Shown: one piece after another, positions 24,831 to 33,174 of the stretch | Layout of the letters: each line of letters opens with the position of its first letter | Position numbering within the stretch: the first letter of the stretch is position 1 | From: Anaerolineae bacterium | GTDB taxonomy: Bacteria > Chloroflexota > Anaerolineae > Promineifilales > Promineifilaceae | NCBI GenBank assembly: GCA_023382655.1 | Contig: JAHDWK010000036.1 | Location: forward strand, 1 to 64,000 | Direction of reading: 5' to 3' | Length of the DNA stretch: 64,000 nt | The notes under the pieces: model-generated | What the model was told of the DNA's origin: nothing | Databases searched by the model: none | What the model saw: only the letters and a program-made list of their open reading frames with translations | Translations under genes and position numbers: made by a program

Positions 24831-25421
24831 CTAATCCGCAACCTGTTTTACGGCCGTCGGCACCCCATCCGGGTCCATCATCGGCGGCGGATGAATGTCG
24901 AAGGCATCGGCCAACCGCACAAACAGGTTAAAAAGCGCCCCATCGTACACCGCCTCCGCAATTTGGGCATCGCTCCACCCCACATCACGCAATCCCTGCA
25001 CCTGTTCGTCCGTGATTTTGTAGGCATGGCGGGTGAGGGTTTCCACAAATTCCAACAAAAGACGCTCCGCCGGGGTAATGGGGGCGGCATCGAGATCACC
25101 GGCACGCAGGGCCACGGCCGTTTCCGCATACTGTTCGCCTTGCAACTGCAAGAACCAGGCATGGGAACTCAGTCAGTAGTGGCAGCGGTTCAACGCCGCC
25201 ACATACGAGGCAATCATCTCGTGTTGGGCGCGGGTCAGCGCTCCATCGGAGAAATGCAGCCGGGACGCATCCATAATCGCTCGCAAAAAGTCCGGGCGCA
25301 GGCTCATGGTGCGCAAAATATCGGCCACATACCCCCGCTCCGATTGCGACCGGGCCAGTTCAAACACCTCAACCACTTCTCCTTGCGCATCCGCATCTTC
25401 AATCCAGGCAATTCGGGCCAT
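24831..25421 (-). CDS. AhpD-like selenoprotein candidate (CxxU)
   Basis: A carboxymuconolactone decarboxylase/AhpD-type redox protein (peroxidase-related family) of 196 residues, interrupted by one in-frame TGA at 25175-25173. Read through, the active site becomes Glu68-x11-Cys80-x2-Sec83-x3-His87, the exact AhpD motif with Sec in place of the second Cys. A SECIS-like hairpin begins 14 bases after the TGA. The reading frame stays open on both sides and both parts match the family. The start at 25421 follows a perfect AAGGAGGT. Expected role: thiol/selenol peroxidase or disulfide reductase. Sec machinery is not in the window. Confidence 0.75.
25131..25158 (-). promoter_or_regulatory. Candidate bacterial SECIS element
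   Basis: In the RNA, CUUGC pairs with GCAAG around an AGUU loop, and the lower CUGGUU pairs with AACAG with one bulge and a three-base internal loop (GCG). The loop begins 26 bases after the UGA and has G then U at positions 2-3, which fits the known bacterial SECIS pattern of a short loop with an early G within about 16-37 bases of the UGA. Confidence 0.6.
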
Positions 25422-25482
25422 ATCGTTTACCTCCTTAATAATCCACAAATCTCACAGAACTTGTCCTGAGTTTACCGCAGGA

Positions 25483-25537
25483 TGACACAGATTTTACAGG
25501 CACGAACAATCTGTGCCATCGGTGAAATCTGTGGATC
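25483..25537. repeat. ATCTGTG-type intergenic repeat words
   Basis: ACACAGATTTTACAGG faces words such as AATCTGTGCCATC and GGTGAAATCTGTGG. It lies between the selenoprotein candidate and the membrane protein gene. No gene is seen. Confidence 0.4.
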
Positions 25538-25562
25538 CCTCTTAAAAGAAAAATCCGCGTCC

Positions 25563-25991
25563 CTATAACCACTGCCCGCCGTGAAAACGCCAGCGTGGGA
25601 AGAGAATGGGCATGAGGCTTTGGGAGCCAACCCAGGTGAGGGCAAACACGGTGAGATAATGGGCCGCAAAATGGCCGTACTCCACCCCCACCATCACCCC
25701 CGGCAGCGTCAATCCCAGCACCCACAACAAATGCAGCAGCGTCCACAAAAAAAGCCCTTCCCACAAGCCCGCTACCCACACAAACAGCGGCGGCCAATCC
25801 CGGTTCCAGCGCCACGTTTGCACATAATTGTACAACACGTCCCAGCCCAGCCCCAGGAGCAAAACATAGCCCAACAGCGCCAACGGTTGTACGCTGCCAT
25901 AGAGCCAGGCGAACACGGCCGTGACCGGCAGCCCCACCACCATGAGCAAAAAGAGGCGCGTTTGCCAACGGCCGTACAAAGTAAATGTCAT
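25563..25991 (-). CDS. Small integral membrane protein
   Basis: A 142-residue protein with about four membrane segments (near residues 11-32, 36-52, 68-95 and 98-122), rich in Trp and Leu. I do not recognise the family. Its ATG overlaps the stop of the upstream zinc-ribbon flavoprotein gene by four bases (ATGA), so the two are translationally coupled and probably act together, for example as a membrane anchor or electron partner. That functional link is inference. Confidence 0.65.
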   Translation of the reverse strand: MTFTLYGRWQTRLFLLMVVGLPVTAVFAWLYGSVQPLALLGYVLLLGLGWDVLYNYVQTWRWNRDWPPLFVWVAGLWEGLFLWTLLHLLWVLGLTLPGVMVGVEYGHFAAHYLTVFALTWVGSQSLMPILFPRWRFHGGQWL

Positions 25992-27643
25992 GGCCCCCCC
26001 GTGGGGTCAACCCCCTGCCACCAGCGCCACCACTGCCGCGCCGATTCCCAACCCCGAAGCGTGCCTAAACCAGGCACATCCTCCCGCATCAACGCCGCTA
26101 CCGACCGCTGCGCCGCGTATTGCAGTCCCAAGAAACTATCTACCGGCGCATAGGCATTGCCTGCGGCCATCGCCCCTGCCAGAAAAACCTGCCCATACCC
26201 ATTGCGCAACTGCTTCAGTTCAAAATCGGCCGTCACTTCCAGCCGCCCGCTGCTATTTTGACGCAGTCCATAACGCCCGCTCAGGTCGGCCAGCAGGGGA
26301 TGAATGGTCAAGCGGTCATCCAGGCCGGTACAGTCAATCATAAAGTCGGCCACCAGACGGCTTTCCTGGGGCAGCGGCGATTCTTCTTGCAGGTGGATGA
26401 TGAGGCGGTCACGGCCGTTGGGCCGGATACACCTCACCGCGCCAAAAACCAGCCGGTACCATCCTTGCCGCCGCCCTCGCACCACCAACTCCCGCCAATC
26501 TTGCCGGTCACTGGTCGTCGAACCACCCCAGGCAGCCAACAACGCCGGGCGCGCTTCCGGCATTGCCTCTTCCAACACCTCGCGCAGATCACCGCCAAAC
26601 GCCGCTTTGGGGAAGTTATACGGCTGCCACTGCCAGTGATGGCGCGTCCGGCGGCGCGCCCGGCCATATGCCGTATCGGCCGTCAACGAATTGCGCAGCA
26701 AATGAATCACCTGAATATCCCGCCCCGTTGCCTGACGAATCTCATCCAGCCGCTGCAAAATGCGCGAAGCCACAATGCCCCGCCCCCGCAAAATAACCAG
26801 CCCGCCGCGCCGCGCCAACTGTTGGTAAATGTGTTCATGCTGTTCATAGGCCTGCACCAGCAGATGACAATCGCCTGTACTCTGGCGGTATGCTTGGCTT
26901 TCCGGGGAAAACTGTATGGCAGGATGGCCCAACGCCAGGTGCAGGTAGGGGGCGACGAGGCAGTGCGGGACACGGCCGTCCCCCACCGGCACAACCACCA
27001 CCACATACCGCCCATCATCCGTCTGGCGAATGGCGCAAATTTCCCCCTGGTGAAACATTTGCCGCCAACCGATGCGCTTCATTTCCCGTTCCAATGCCTG
27101 ATAAACTGTGCGGGCGCGGGGAGCATAATTATCGGCCAATGCGGTCTCGCTAAAAATCTGCCAGGCAATGCGCCTGGCTTCAACCCACCTGCCATGCCGG
27201 AGCAGCCCCACCATTTCCTGCACGGCATAACCGGGCCAGCCCCAGAGATTGTCCGGTCTGGCCCCGGAATCACTACGAATCCGCTGCTCGTCGGAGATTT
27301 GGGATTGGCGGCAGAGGCGTTGGAAACGGCCGTAAGGCACAGGCTCATACCCCACCACGGCAATCTGGTTTACGGTCGTGCCGCACACCCGTAAATAATC
27401 CACCCAGGCAAAACTCCCCAACCCGCCCCCCAACGCCAGATATGTCGTTTCCGTCACCGGCAGCCCACTTTGCCGCAGCGCCCGCACGGAAACCTGATTT
27501 GCCTGCAAACAATCCGGCAGATTCACCGGAAAAACATCCTGCGGCGCGAGGATGCCACACCAGGGACAAGAACTAACAGAGGCAGCCACAGCCCGACCAC
27601 ACCCGCTGCATCTACCACTCGTTGCCGCCGATGCCTCCGGCAT
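25988..27643 (-). CDS. Zinc-ribbon FAD/NAD(P)-binding oxidoreductase
   Basis: A 551-residue protein. Residues about 12-30 form a zinc-ribbon-like CSGC...CPWC pair. Next comes a nucleotide-binding start GGGLGSFAWVDYL near residues 72-84. Later a second nucleotide-binding region (RGGLVILRGRGIVASRI) and a C-terminal FAD-type ending with FLAGAMAAGNAYAPVDSFLGLQYA appear. The layout is that of a flavin monooxygenase/lysine N-oxygenase-like or NAD_binding_9-type family. The reaction is unknown. The small membrane protein gene is coupled to its end, and a toxin-antitoxin pair lies upstream. Confidence 0.7.
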   Translation of the reverse strand: MPEASAATSGRCSGCGRAVAASVSSCPWCGILAPQDVFPVNLPDCLQANQVSVRALRQSGLPVTETTYLALGGGLGSFAWVDYLRVCGTTVNQIAVVGYEPVPYGRFQRLCRQSQISDEQRIRSDSGARPDNLWGWPGYAVQEMVGLLRHGRWVEARRIAWQIFSETALADNYAPRARTVYQALEREMKRIGWRQMFHQGEICAIRQTDDGRYVVVVVPVGDGRVPHCLVAPYLHLALGHPAIQFSPESQAYRQSTGDCHLLVQAYEQHEHIYQQLARRGGLVILRGRGIVASRILQRLDEIRQATGRDIQVIHLLRNSLTADTAYGRARRRTRHHWQWQPYNFPKAAFGGDLREVLEEAMPEARPALLAAWGGSTTSDRQDWRELVVRGRRQGWYRLVFGAVRCIRPNGRDRLIIHLQEESPLPQESRLVADFMIDCTGLDDRLTIHPLLADLSGRYGLRQNSSGRLEVTADFELKQLRNGYGQVFLAGAMAAGNAYAPVDSFLGLQYAAQRSVAALMREDVPGLGTLRGWESARQWWRWWQGVDPTGGP

Positions 27644-27703
27644 AGGCTTTACCCAAACGCTATCCCTGGTTGCAGGTTGACCTCTTTTCCCCGTACTAAT
27701 GGC

Positions 27704-27988
27704 TTAATAAACCTCATCGTGCGTTCCAATATCGAGCAACACAATCACTTCTGCGCCGGTTTCTGAATCAGTTTCCAGGGCAAAAACAATGCGACAATCA
27801 TACCCGCAGGAACATGCCCATAATCCGTACAATTCGCCGCTTAATTTATGCGTCCCTAATTGGGACGCATAAACATCAGCTTGCATCTGGGCCAAAGTAT
27901 CTTCAATTACTCTCTGCAATCGGGTATTACGACGAATAAACTTGCGAAAGGCCCTTCTAAATTTAGGCGTGAGAACGAGTTCCCTCAT
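27704..27988 (-). CDS. YafQ/RelE-family toxin
   Basis: A 94-residue RelE-superfamily protein, probably an mRNA interferase that cuts mRNA in the ribosome. Typical signs are LTPKFRRAFRKFIRRN at the start, the central HKLSGELYGLWACSCGYDCRIVFAL and the C-terminal VLLDIGTHDEVY, which matches the YafQ/RelE ending. It overlaps the antitoxin gene by four bases. The usual type II toxin-antitoxin order, antitoxin first, is present. Confidence 0.85.
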   Translation of the reverse strand: MRELVLTPKFRRAFRKFIRRNTRLQRVIEDTLAQMQADVYASQLGTHKLSGELYGLWACSCGYDCRIVFALETDSETGAEVIVLLDIGTHDEVY

Positions 27989-28218
27989 GCTGCGTCCTCA
28001 TGCAACTCTTGACGAAGCTCCCTGATAATTTCCGCTAATGGTTGTGGTCTCAACTGTCCCTGCCGATAAGCAAGTAACGATTCTTGAGCATCGCGGGCAA
28101 TTTCCTGGCGACGACGTTCCACATGCCGGTTACGAATAATATCTACCAACAGTTCTTGCTGCTCTAAAGGCAATTCCATAACGGCGTCTAACGCCTTATC
28201 CAGCGTCACATCATTCAT
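27985..28218 (-). CDS. Antitoxin partner of the YafQ/RelE-like toxin
   Basis: A 77-residue charged, helical protein coupled to the toxin gene by an ATGA overlap. It has a short N-terminal DNA-binding-like part (ELPLEQQELLVDIIRNR) and an extended charged C terminus that would wrap the toxin. I prefer the Met at 28218, because the Met at 28227 abuts the GGAGGT ribosome site with no spacing. Such antitoxins normally repress their own promoter. Confidence 0.75.
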   Translation of the reverse strand: MNDVTLDKALDAVMELPLEQQELLVDIIRNRHVERRRQEIARDAQESLLAYRQGQLRPQPLAEIIRELRQELHEDAA

Positions 28219-28308
28219 CGAATGCATACCTCCACTTGATTTTCAGGAGCGATAAAGTTATCCGTTGCCATACAAACCATGACCATTTTAACACAAATAG
28301 CCCTGCGG

Positions 28309-30729
28309 TTATTCCTCGGCGAACTTGACCACTGTCACCCCATCGCCGCCCTCCCCGTCACGGCCGTCCTCCCAGGACAGTACATTCGGGTTGCTCTGTA
28401 ACGAATGGCGGATGGCGTGTTTCAGCCGACCGGTGCCCTTGCCATGAATAATGCGCACCCAGGGCATCCGCGCCATCTCCGCCCGGTCTAAAAAGGCGGT
28501 CACTTCGGCCAGCCCTTCCTCCACGCGACGGCCACGAATATCCAGCTCTAAACCGGGCGACGGCCGTGCGCCTAGCCGCATATACTCCGGCTCCGGTTCT
28601 GCCTCCGGCCGGTCTTTCCATTCCAGGTCGCTCAGCTTCACCCGCATCTGCATCTGCCCAATGGCTACCTGCGCCTCATACTTACTCAGCGACACAATCT
28701 CGCCCTGCGTATTCAGCGCCTTCACCACCACCACGTCACCGGGCTGCCATTCCAGCGTATTGCGTGTCGGTTTGCGCTCTTTCACCGGCTGCGGCGCAAT
28801 GGCGGCCACATCGGCCGTGCCCACTTTTTCCACTTCCTTCGTCACCTGCTTCAGCTTATTCAGCGATTGGGCATCACGGATGTTCTGGCGCGCCTTGCGC
28901 AGTTCTTCTTCAACGGCTTCCACTTTGGCTTTGGCCTCTGCCTGCGCTCTGGCCAACACCTGCTGCCGCTCCTCTTCAATTTGCTCCAGCCGCCGCGCCA
29001 GCGCGTCCCGGTCTTCTTCAATGTCGCGCAGCGCCAGCCGGGAGGCCGCTTCTTCCGCCGCCATCTTGTCCCGCAAATCATAAATCGCGTCCAGCAGCGC
29101 CTCGGACTGGTTATTACCCGCGCCGGTCAACGACATGGCGTCGGTCAAAATCGTCTCGTCCAGCCCCAGCCGCCGGGCAATGGCAAAGGCATTGGAGCGC
29201 CCCGGAATGCCAATGGTCATTTCATAGGTGGGTGAGAGCGTTTCAATGTCAAACATCAACGAAGCGTTGGTCGCCCCCGGTTGCTGGTCGGCGTACAGCT
29301 TGAGTTCTGGATAATGGGTAGCCACAAACGTCGTCGCCCCCTTGTCCCGCAAAAAGCTGACGATGGCCTGCGCCAGTGCCGCCCCTTCTTGCGGGTCGGT
29401 GCCCGAACCCAATTCGTCCAGCAGCACCAGCGACCGCTCATCCACCTTGTCCAAAATGCGCACAATGTTGGTCATGTGCGAGGAGAAGGTAGACAGGCTT
29501 TGCTCAATGGATTGCTCGTCGCCGATGTCGGCAAACACATCCTCAAAGAGGGTCAGACGGGCTTCGATGGCCGGAATATGCAGCCCCGATTGCGCCATCA
29601 ACACCATCAAGCCCATTGTTTTCAGGCTGACCGTTTTACCGCCGGTGTTGGGGCCGGTGATGAGGACGGTAAACACATCGTCCGGCAGCGTCAGGTCGGT
29701 GGGTATGACGGTTAGCGGATCGAGTAAGGGGTGACGGCCGTTGCGAATCCACACCGTAGAGCCGGGGTGCAAATTGCGCGGCGGTGGCGTCCATTTGTCC
29801 CGTTCGTTGGCATGTTTGGGTGGTTTCGGCTGCTCAAATTCGCGCCATTCCACAAAGTCCGGTTCCACGCCGCGAATCAAAGCGGAGTAGCGGGCGCGGG
29901 CAAAAATCAGGTCGAGTTCGGCCATGCGCTCCACAATTCGTTTGATGCTTTCGCCATGTTCGGCCACTTTGCCAGACAATTCTTTGAGGATGCGGTTGAT
30001 CTCGTCCTGCTCCTGAATTTGCAGGCCGCGATATTCGTTGTTGAGTTCCACCGTTTGCATCGGTTCCACCCACAACGTCGCGCCGCTGCCGCTCTGGTCG
30101 TGGACAATGCCTTTGATGCGCCCTTTGGCGTCCGCCTTGACGGGCACCACATAACGGCCGCTGCGCTGCGTGATGATCGGCTCTTGCAACCACTGATTTT
30201 GGCTGGAGTTGACTAATTTTTGCAGTTTGTCCTGGATACGGCCGTGAACCACCCTGAGTTCGCTCCGTATTTTTGCCAGTTTTGGACTGGCGCTGTCCAG
30301 CACCTCACCGCGCTCGTCAATGGTGTTGTTGATCGCCGTTACCAGCCCTGGACAATCCTCAATTAGTTCGGCAATCGCCGCCAGGTACGGAAATTCGGCC
30401 GCCGCTTTCACAATCACCCGGTGCAGATTACGGCCGGCGATAATGGTATTGCGAATATCCAGCAGTTCTTCGGCCGGCAAGGTGAAACCACGATAGGCAT
30501 TGTCACAAGAGCGGCGCACATCACGCGCGCCGCCCATGGTCACACCGCTGCGGGTATCCAGCAGTAACATGGCCTCGCGGGTCTCGGCCTGCCATTGCAC
30601 CGCCTCTATTTCGTCAGTGGTCGGGTGCAGCCGCCGCGCCAACTCCTCCCCGGCGCTAAAGCTGGTATACCCGGCCAGAATATCTAAAACCTTATCAAAT
30701 TCCAGTGTGTGTAATGATTTTTTGTCCAT
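28309..30729 (-). CDS. mutS2: Endonuclease MutS2
   Basis: A MutS-family ATPase that acts in suppression of recombination and, in Bacillus, in rescuing collided ribosomes. The 806-residue protein has the core and lever domains, Walker A GPNTGGKT near residues 358-365, the Walker B region LVLLDELGSGTDPQEG, a long coiled-coil-like segment near 520-610 and a C-terminal Smr nuclease domain (about 725-806, LDIRGRRVEE...RIIHGKGTG). Its ATG lies one base after the hicB stop, so it appears to be translated from the same message as hicAB. Confidence 0.95.
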   Translation of the reverse strand: MDKKSLHTLEFDKVLDILAGYTSFSAGEELARRLHPTTDEIEAVQWQAETREAMLLLDTRSGVTMGGARDVRRSCDNAYRGFTLPAEELLDIRNTIIAGRNLHRVIVKAAAEFPYLAAIAELIEDCPGLVTAINNTIDERGEVLDSASPKLAKIRSELRVVHGRIQDKLQKLVNSSQNQWLQEPIITQRSGRYVVPVKADAKGRIKGIVHDQSGSGATLWVEPMQTVELNNEYRGLQIQEQDEINRILKELSGKVAEHGESIKRIVERMAELDLIFARARYSALIRGVEPDFVEWREFEQPKPPKHANERDKWTPPPRNLHPGSTVWIRNGRHPLLDPLTVIPTDLTLPDDVFTVLITGPNTGGKTVSLKTMGLMVLMAQSGLHIPAIEARLTLFEDVFADIGDEQSIEQSLSTFSSHMTNIVRILDKVDERSLVLLDELGSGTDPQEGAALAQAIVSFLRDKGATTFVATHYPELKLYADQQPGATNASLMFDIETLSPTYEMTIGIPGRSNAFAIARRLGLDETILTDAMSLTGAGNNQSEALLDAIYDLRDKMAAEEAASRLALRDIEEDRDALARRLEQIEEERQQVLARAQAEAKAKVEAVEEELRKARQNIRDAQSLNKLKQVTKEVEKVGTADVAAIAPQPVKERKPTRNTLEWQPGDVVVVKALNTQGEIVSLSKYEAQVAIGQMQMRVKLSDLEWKDRPEAEPEPEYMRLGARPSPGLELDIRGRRVEEGLAEVTAFLDRAEMARMPWVRIIHGKGTGRLKHAIRHSLQSNPNVLSWEDGRDGEGGDGVTVVKFAEE

Positions 30730-30730
30730 C

Positions 30731-30946
30731 CTAAATAGCTACTTCAACAAAAGCCGATGAACTATGCGGTTCTGGAATGGCATACCCTTCGAGTTGCAGC
30801 CCTTCCAGATGAAATTCGATAGCCTCTTGCATATTTTGTTGAACTTCCTTTTCTGTTTTTCCGGTAGCAATACAGCCATCTAAATCTGGCGAGTAAGCTG
30901 AAAATCCTGTGCCAGTTTTTTCGATCACAATCAAATACTTTTTCAT
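30731..30946 (-). CDS. hicB: HicB-family antitoxin (intact pair)
   Basis: A 71-residue HicB-type antitoxin with the short partial RNase-H fold (GFSAYSPDLDGCIATGKTEKE). It overlaps hicA by four bases (ATGA) and is followed at one base by mutS2. It should bind and neutralise HicA. No extended DNA-binding C terminus is present, so autoregulation may need the complex. Confidence 0.85.
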   Translation of the reverse strand: MKKYLIVIEKTGTGFSAYSPDLDGCIATGKTEKEVQQNMQEAIEFHLEGLQLEGYAIPEPHSSSAFVEVAI

Positions 30947-31131
30947 GGTTTTAACCTCGCTTGCTTCAAGACGCTATTTAACGTCCCTGGCGCTATTTCA
31001 TCTCCTGGCTTTCCGGGAATTGTGACTAAACCGGGCTTGGTTGGATGTTTATATTGGCGATGGCTGCCACGTGTTCTGACAAGAAGCCAACCATCATCTT
31101 CAATCAGCCTGATTACTTCTCTAACTTTCAT
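30943..31131 (-). CDS. hicA: HicA-family mRNA interferase toxin
   Basis: A 62-residue HicA protein. It has the double-stranded-RNA-binding-like fold with the catalytic-type His in RTRGSHRQYKHP (near residue 23) and the C-terminal GTLNSVLKQARL. HicA toxins cleave mRNA. The order is hicA-hicB, overlapping by four bases. It is the first gene of an unusual hicA-hicB-mutS2 arrangement. Confidence 0.85.
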   Translation of the reverse strand: MKVREVIRLIEDDGWLLVRTRGSHRQYKHPTKPGLVTIPGKPGDEIAPGTLNSVLKQARLKP

Positions 31132-31184
31132 GACGGCATTTTATCATAGGGTGAACGAATCAGGGAAAACGGCCGTGCCGCACC

Positions 31185-33110
31185 TCAAGGGACTGGCAGC
31201 GATAACCAATTGTTGTTGATAAACTGCCCGTTTTCATCCTGGGAGTACATGGTCAGGCGCATGGCCTGGGGGGTACTTCCCTCTGGAATAGGCAGCAGGT
31301 ACGTATCGCGCACCAATTCGCCAGGTTGCCAAGTGGCCGTGGGCGCATAGCCGCTGACGGGATGGCTGGCGTCAGCCTGCGCCAGAATGTCCTGCGGGCC
31401 TTGCGGCGGGTTGGCCGTGACCAGATGCACGGCCACGCTGTAATTTTGGGCTACCGGTGCCATCGCTTGCCAATACACGGTGACAAGAAGCTGTCCATCG
31501 GCCGTGCGCTCAACATCCGCATGGCGAATCTGTATGCCATTCCCCACATCAAAAACGGTGGTGGTTGGTACGGTGGCCGTATACGGCCGTGCCCCCACCG
31601 CCACCACGCCTGGCGCTACCAGATTAAAATGCACGTCGCCCAACAGTTCCCGCCACCTATCGGCCGACCAGTAACCGGCTGTCAGCGTGGGCGTGAGCAG
31701 CCGACCCTCCCGCTGCACAATTTCACGGAAATTGGCGCGGTGGTCTACCAGGGTGAGGGTAGGCGGGAGTTCGTGGGTGACGTAACGGCCGTAAGCCGCC
31801 GCAAAAAAAGAACCACCCCACGGTATCACAACTGTCGCCTCAACCTCGTCTGGTGGTATGGCTTGCAGCGTCTCAATCACCTGACGGCCGTTGGGATCAT
31901 GAGTCAGGCTATCAATAAACGGCCGGTTGGCGCGATACAGCCCCACCGCCAGCAACAGCAACACCATGACCGCCAGCCAGCGGCTTATGGGCCATCGTTG
32001 GCCAACTTCCGCCAGTAACACCATTAGCCCCCCCACCAATAGGAACACGGCTGGCATGAGCGCAGCCGGGGCCCACACAGCTGGGGGAAACAACCAGACG
32101 AAACCACAAGTGACCACTACACCCCAACATAAGGCCAGCCCCACGCGCCACTGGCGGGACACCTGCACCACCAACCCAACCATCCCTAAAATCACCACAC
32201 CCGCTGGGAGCTGATGGCGAAGGTGAGACCAAAAGAAACGGCCGTTTTCCACCCACTCTGCCCAACTTTGCGGCGGGCGAATAAGGCCGCCGGTCACTTC
32301 ACTGCCGGTAAACTGCTCCCAAAAACCGGCCCAATGCCCCGGTTGGCCGTATACCCAGGCCGCCCCCTGCCAGGCACGCAGCGGCAAATACAGGTAGGCC
32401 AGAAAAGGGGTCAAAAACAGCAAAACCCCGGCTACGACCAGCCGCCAACGCGCCGGTTGTCTCCACACGGCCGTTATCGTGAGCAAAACCAGCGATGGGG
32501 CAAACAGCAGCAGCAGCCGGTGGTGGGCAACGGCCGTGCCAAACACCAGGCACATCCCCAACCAATCTGCCAGCTTCCACCGTTCGGCCAACCGCAGCCC
32601 CAACCACAAGGACAGCGTGATGCACAACAGGCTGAAGCTATAAACCTCGGCCACAATGCTGTGAATCCAGACCGTCTCCACTAAGCCTAGTAAGATCACA
32701 CCAGCGGCGCTGAGCCAGGCGTTCTGCGTCAGCCGCCAGAAAATGGCATAACTGACCAGCAAAGCCAGCACCGACCAGACCAACCCGCTCAGAGAAGCCG
32801 CCGCCGCCGGAACAATACCAACCGAACGAGCCACGGCCGTCAACACCGTACTGAGCATGGTAAACAGCGGATAACCGGTGTAATGGATGGTACCACCCAG
32901 ATTGAGCGCTACCTGAATTTCACCGACATCAATCATGTAATCGTGAGAACTGCCGTTCACGTCACGCTGCAACGTGAGCAGATAGAGAGCGGCCAATATC
33001 ACAACGGCCAACACGCCGGGCAACCAGATAGAACGCGCCAATCGCTGCCACCAGGTCAGGCGCGGTGTAACGTTGGGTCTGTCTGGTAATGCGAATGGTT
33101 CAGATTCCAT
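31185..33110 (-). CDS. DUF2723-type polytopic membrane protein
   Basis: A 641-residue protein with about 11-12 membrane segments in residues 28-420 and a C-terminal soluble domain of about 200 residues. The early loop contains the conserved acidic DVGEIQVALNLGGTIHYTGYPLF, as in DUF2723 and related GT-C glycosyltransferase-fold proteins, where the acidic residue is in the first extracytoplasmic loop. This suggests transfer of a sugar or lipid-linked group to an envelope target. The substrate is unknown. It is convergent with nothing nearby and appears to be a single-gene unit. Confidence 0.75.
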   Translation of the reverse strand: MESEPFALPDRPNVTPRLTWWQRLARSIWLPGVLAVVILAALYLLTLQRDVNGSSHDYMIDVGEIQVALNLGGTIHYTGYPLFTMLSTVLTAVARSVGIVPAAAASLSGLVWSVLALLVSYAIFWRLTQNAWLSAAGVILLGLVETVWIHSIVAEVYSFSLLCITLSLWLGLRLAERWKLADWLGMCLVFGTAVAHHRLLLLFAPSLVLLTITAVWRQPARWRLVVAGVLLFLTPFLAYLYLPLRAWQGAAWVYGQPGHWAGFWEQFTGSEVTGGLIRPPQSWAEWVENGRFFWSHLRHQLPAGVVILGMVGLVVQVSRQWRVGLALCWGVVVTCGFVWLFPPAVWAPAALMPAVFLLVGGLMVLLAEVGQRWPISRWLAVMVLLLLAVGLYRANRPFIDSLTHDPNGRQVIETLQAIPPDEVEATVVIPWGGSFFAAAYGRYVTHELPPTLTLVDHRANFREIVQREGRLLTPTLTAGYWSADRWRELLGDVHFNLVAPGVVAVGARPYTATVPTTTVFDVGNGIQIRHADVERTADGQLLVTVYWQAMAPVAQNYSVAVHLVTANPPQGPQDILAQADASHPVSGYAPTATWQPGELVRDTYLLPIPEGSTPQAMRLTMYSQDENGQFINNNWLSLPVP

Positions 33111-33174
33111 ATCCTATTTGTGTTTGTCGTAACCACTTGCGCGGGAAGCCGGCCGAAGCCGTTACAACGAGCTA

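Noticed and set aside
25173-25175. Other in-frame TGA codons as further selenoproteins
   Set aside because: I looked for adjacent same-frame reading frames split by TGA elsewhere in the window and found no other convincing case.
24831-25448. Two separate small CMD-family genes or a frameshifted pseudogene
   Set aside because: The two parts are in the same frame, the only break is one TGA at the conserved Cys, and a SECIS-like hairpin follows. One selenoprotein gene explains more.
26120-27394. 424-codon plus-strand open frame
   Set aside because: It is the antisense of the flavoprotein gene. Its composition is typical of a shadow frame and it has no ribosome site.
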